In this document: piece by piece, positions 63,867 through 64,000 of the stretch
Layout of the letters: each line of letters opens with the position of its first letter
Numbering within the stretch: position 1 is the first letter of the stretch
NCBI GenBank assembly: GCA_943736015.1
Contig: OX031060.1
Span: forward strand, 11,855,501-11,919,500
Direction of reading: 5' to 3'
Source: Tridacna crocea
Lineage: Eukaryota > Mollusca > Bivalvia > Cardiida > Cardiidae
Length of the DNA stretch: 64,000 nt
The notes under the pieces: generated by a model
The model's input: the letters and a program-made list of their open reading frames with translations, nothing else
Databases searched by the model: none
What the model was told of the DNA's origin: nothing
Made by a program: the position numbers and the translations under genes

Positions 63867-64000
63867 TAAATTTAGCGGAAGAATTACACAAACCCGTAAG
63901 GAGAAAATTTAAGAGAAGGAGAGTTGAAGTAAACGGTAGTGATAGGATATGGGCTGCGGATTTAGTAGACATGCAAGCGTTCTCTAAATTTAATCGTGGT
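63863..64000 (+). CDS. Retroviral-type (DDE) integrase, N-terminal part
   Basis: 46 codons before the window ends. The ATG overlaps the upstream stop as ATGA. The basic N-terminus (HKPVRRKFKRRRVEV) is followed by RIWAADLVDMQAFSKFNRG, the first catalytic strand of the DDE core, with the Asp in AADLVD. This is the Polinton/Maverick integrase that inserts the element. Its place at one end, opposite polB, is the classic layout. Confidence 0.85.
   Translation, partial: MINLAEELHKPVRRKFKRRRVEVNGSDRIWAADLVDMQAFSKFNRG

Larger units (their letters stand above)
42178..64000. mobile_element. Maverick/Polinton (adintovirus-like) element, decayed, runs off window
   Basis: Defined by its gene set: protein-primed B-family DNA polymerase, double-jelly-roll capsid protein, FtsK/A32-like packaging ATPase, small virion-type proteins, a PLA2-like protein and a retroviral-type integrase. 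All are on the minus strand except the last two. This combination is known from Polintons and the adintoviruses. Without the LINE, the flanking duplication and the capsid insertion, ~11 kb of the element is in view. The integrase end and its terminal repeat lie beyond 64000. The polB end appears cut by the 1.2-kb repeat. Nearly every gene is broken, so it is a fossil copy. Confidence 0.88.

Overview
The window is animal nuclear DNA, most likely from a bivalve mollusc. It is AT-rich, holds one multi-exon neuronal-type gene, and is packed with short palindromic non-autonomous transposons, tRNA-derived SINEs, an intact LINE and a decayed large virus-like DNA transposon. The bivalve assignment is inferred from the style of the repeats. 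No bacterial operons, rRNA genes or CRISPR arrays are visible.

Layout. Bases 1-26,300 contain no recognisable protein gene; they are a mosaic of at least nine dispersed repeat families. The commonest is a ~229-bp element flanked by TTAA with a strong central palindrome (called family A here; B is a sister family). Bases 26,340-34,428 (+) carry four exons of a synaptotagmin of the 3/6/10 type: a transmembrane segment, C2A, and C2B spread over three exons. The introns are loaded with the same repeats. Bases 34,429-40,950 are again repeats. A 1.23-kb repeat occurs at 16,377-17,622 and, inverted, at 40,951-42,177, so the two copies bracket the synaptotagmin gene.

From 42,178 to the end lies a Maverick/Polinton (adintovirus-like) element. 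On the minus strand it carries protein-primed DNA polymerase B, a SAP/NUMOD-like protein, a double-jelly-roll major capsid protein, several small virion-type proteins, a dUTPase-like protein, a penton-like protein and a packaging ATPase. On the plus strand it carries a zinc-ribbon/phospholipase-A2-like protein overlapping the start of a retroviral-type integrase that runs off the window. The element is dead: polB, the capsid gene, the ATPase and most small genes carry frameshifts, stops or insertions. The capsid gene is split by a 3.8-kb insertion that itself contains a Mutator-like element with a 9-bp target duplication.

A full-length LINE (44,048-49,875, + strand, both ORFs open) sits in polB and is flanked by ~1.2-kb direct copies of polB, which looks like an extraordinarily long target-site duplication or an assembly artefact. 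The most notable signals are this giant flanking duplication, a TATA-type motif abutting the start codons of most virus-like genes, the PLA2-like protein whose His-Asp pair reads His-Gly, and nested or chained TTAA elements that record insertion order.
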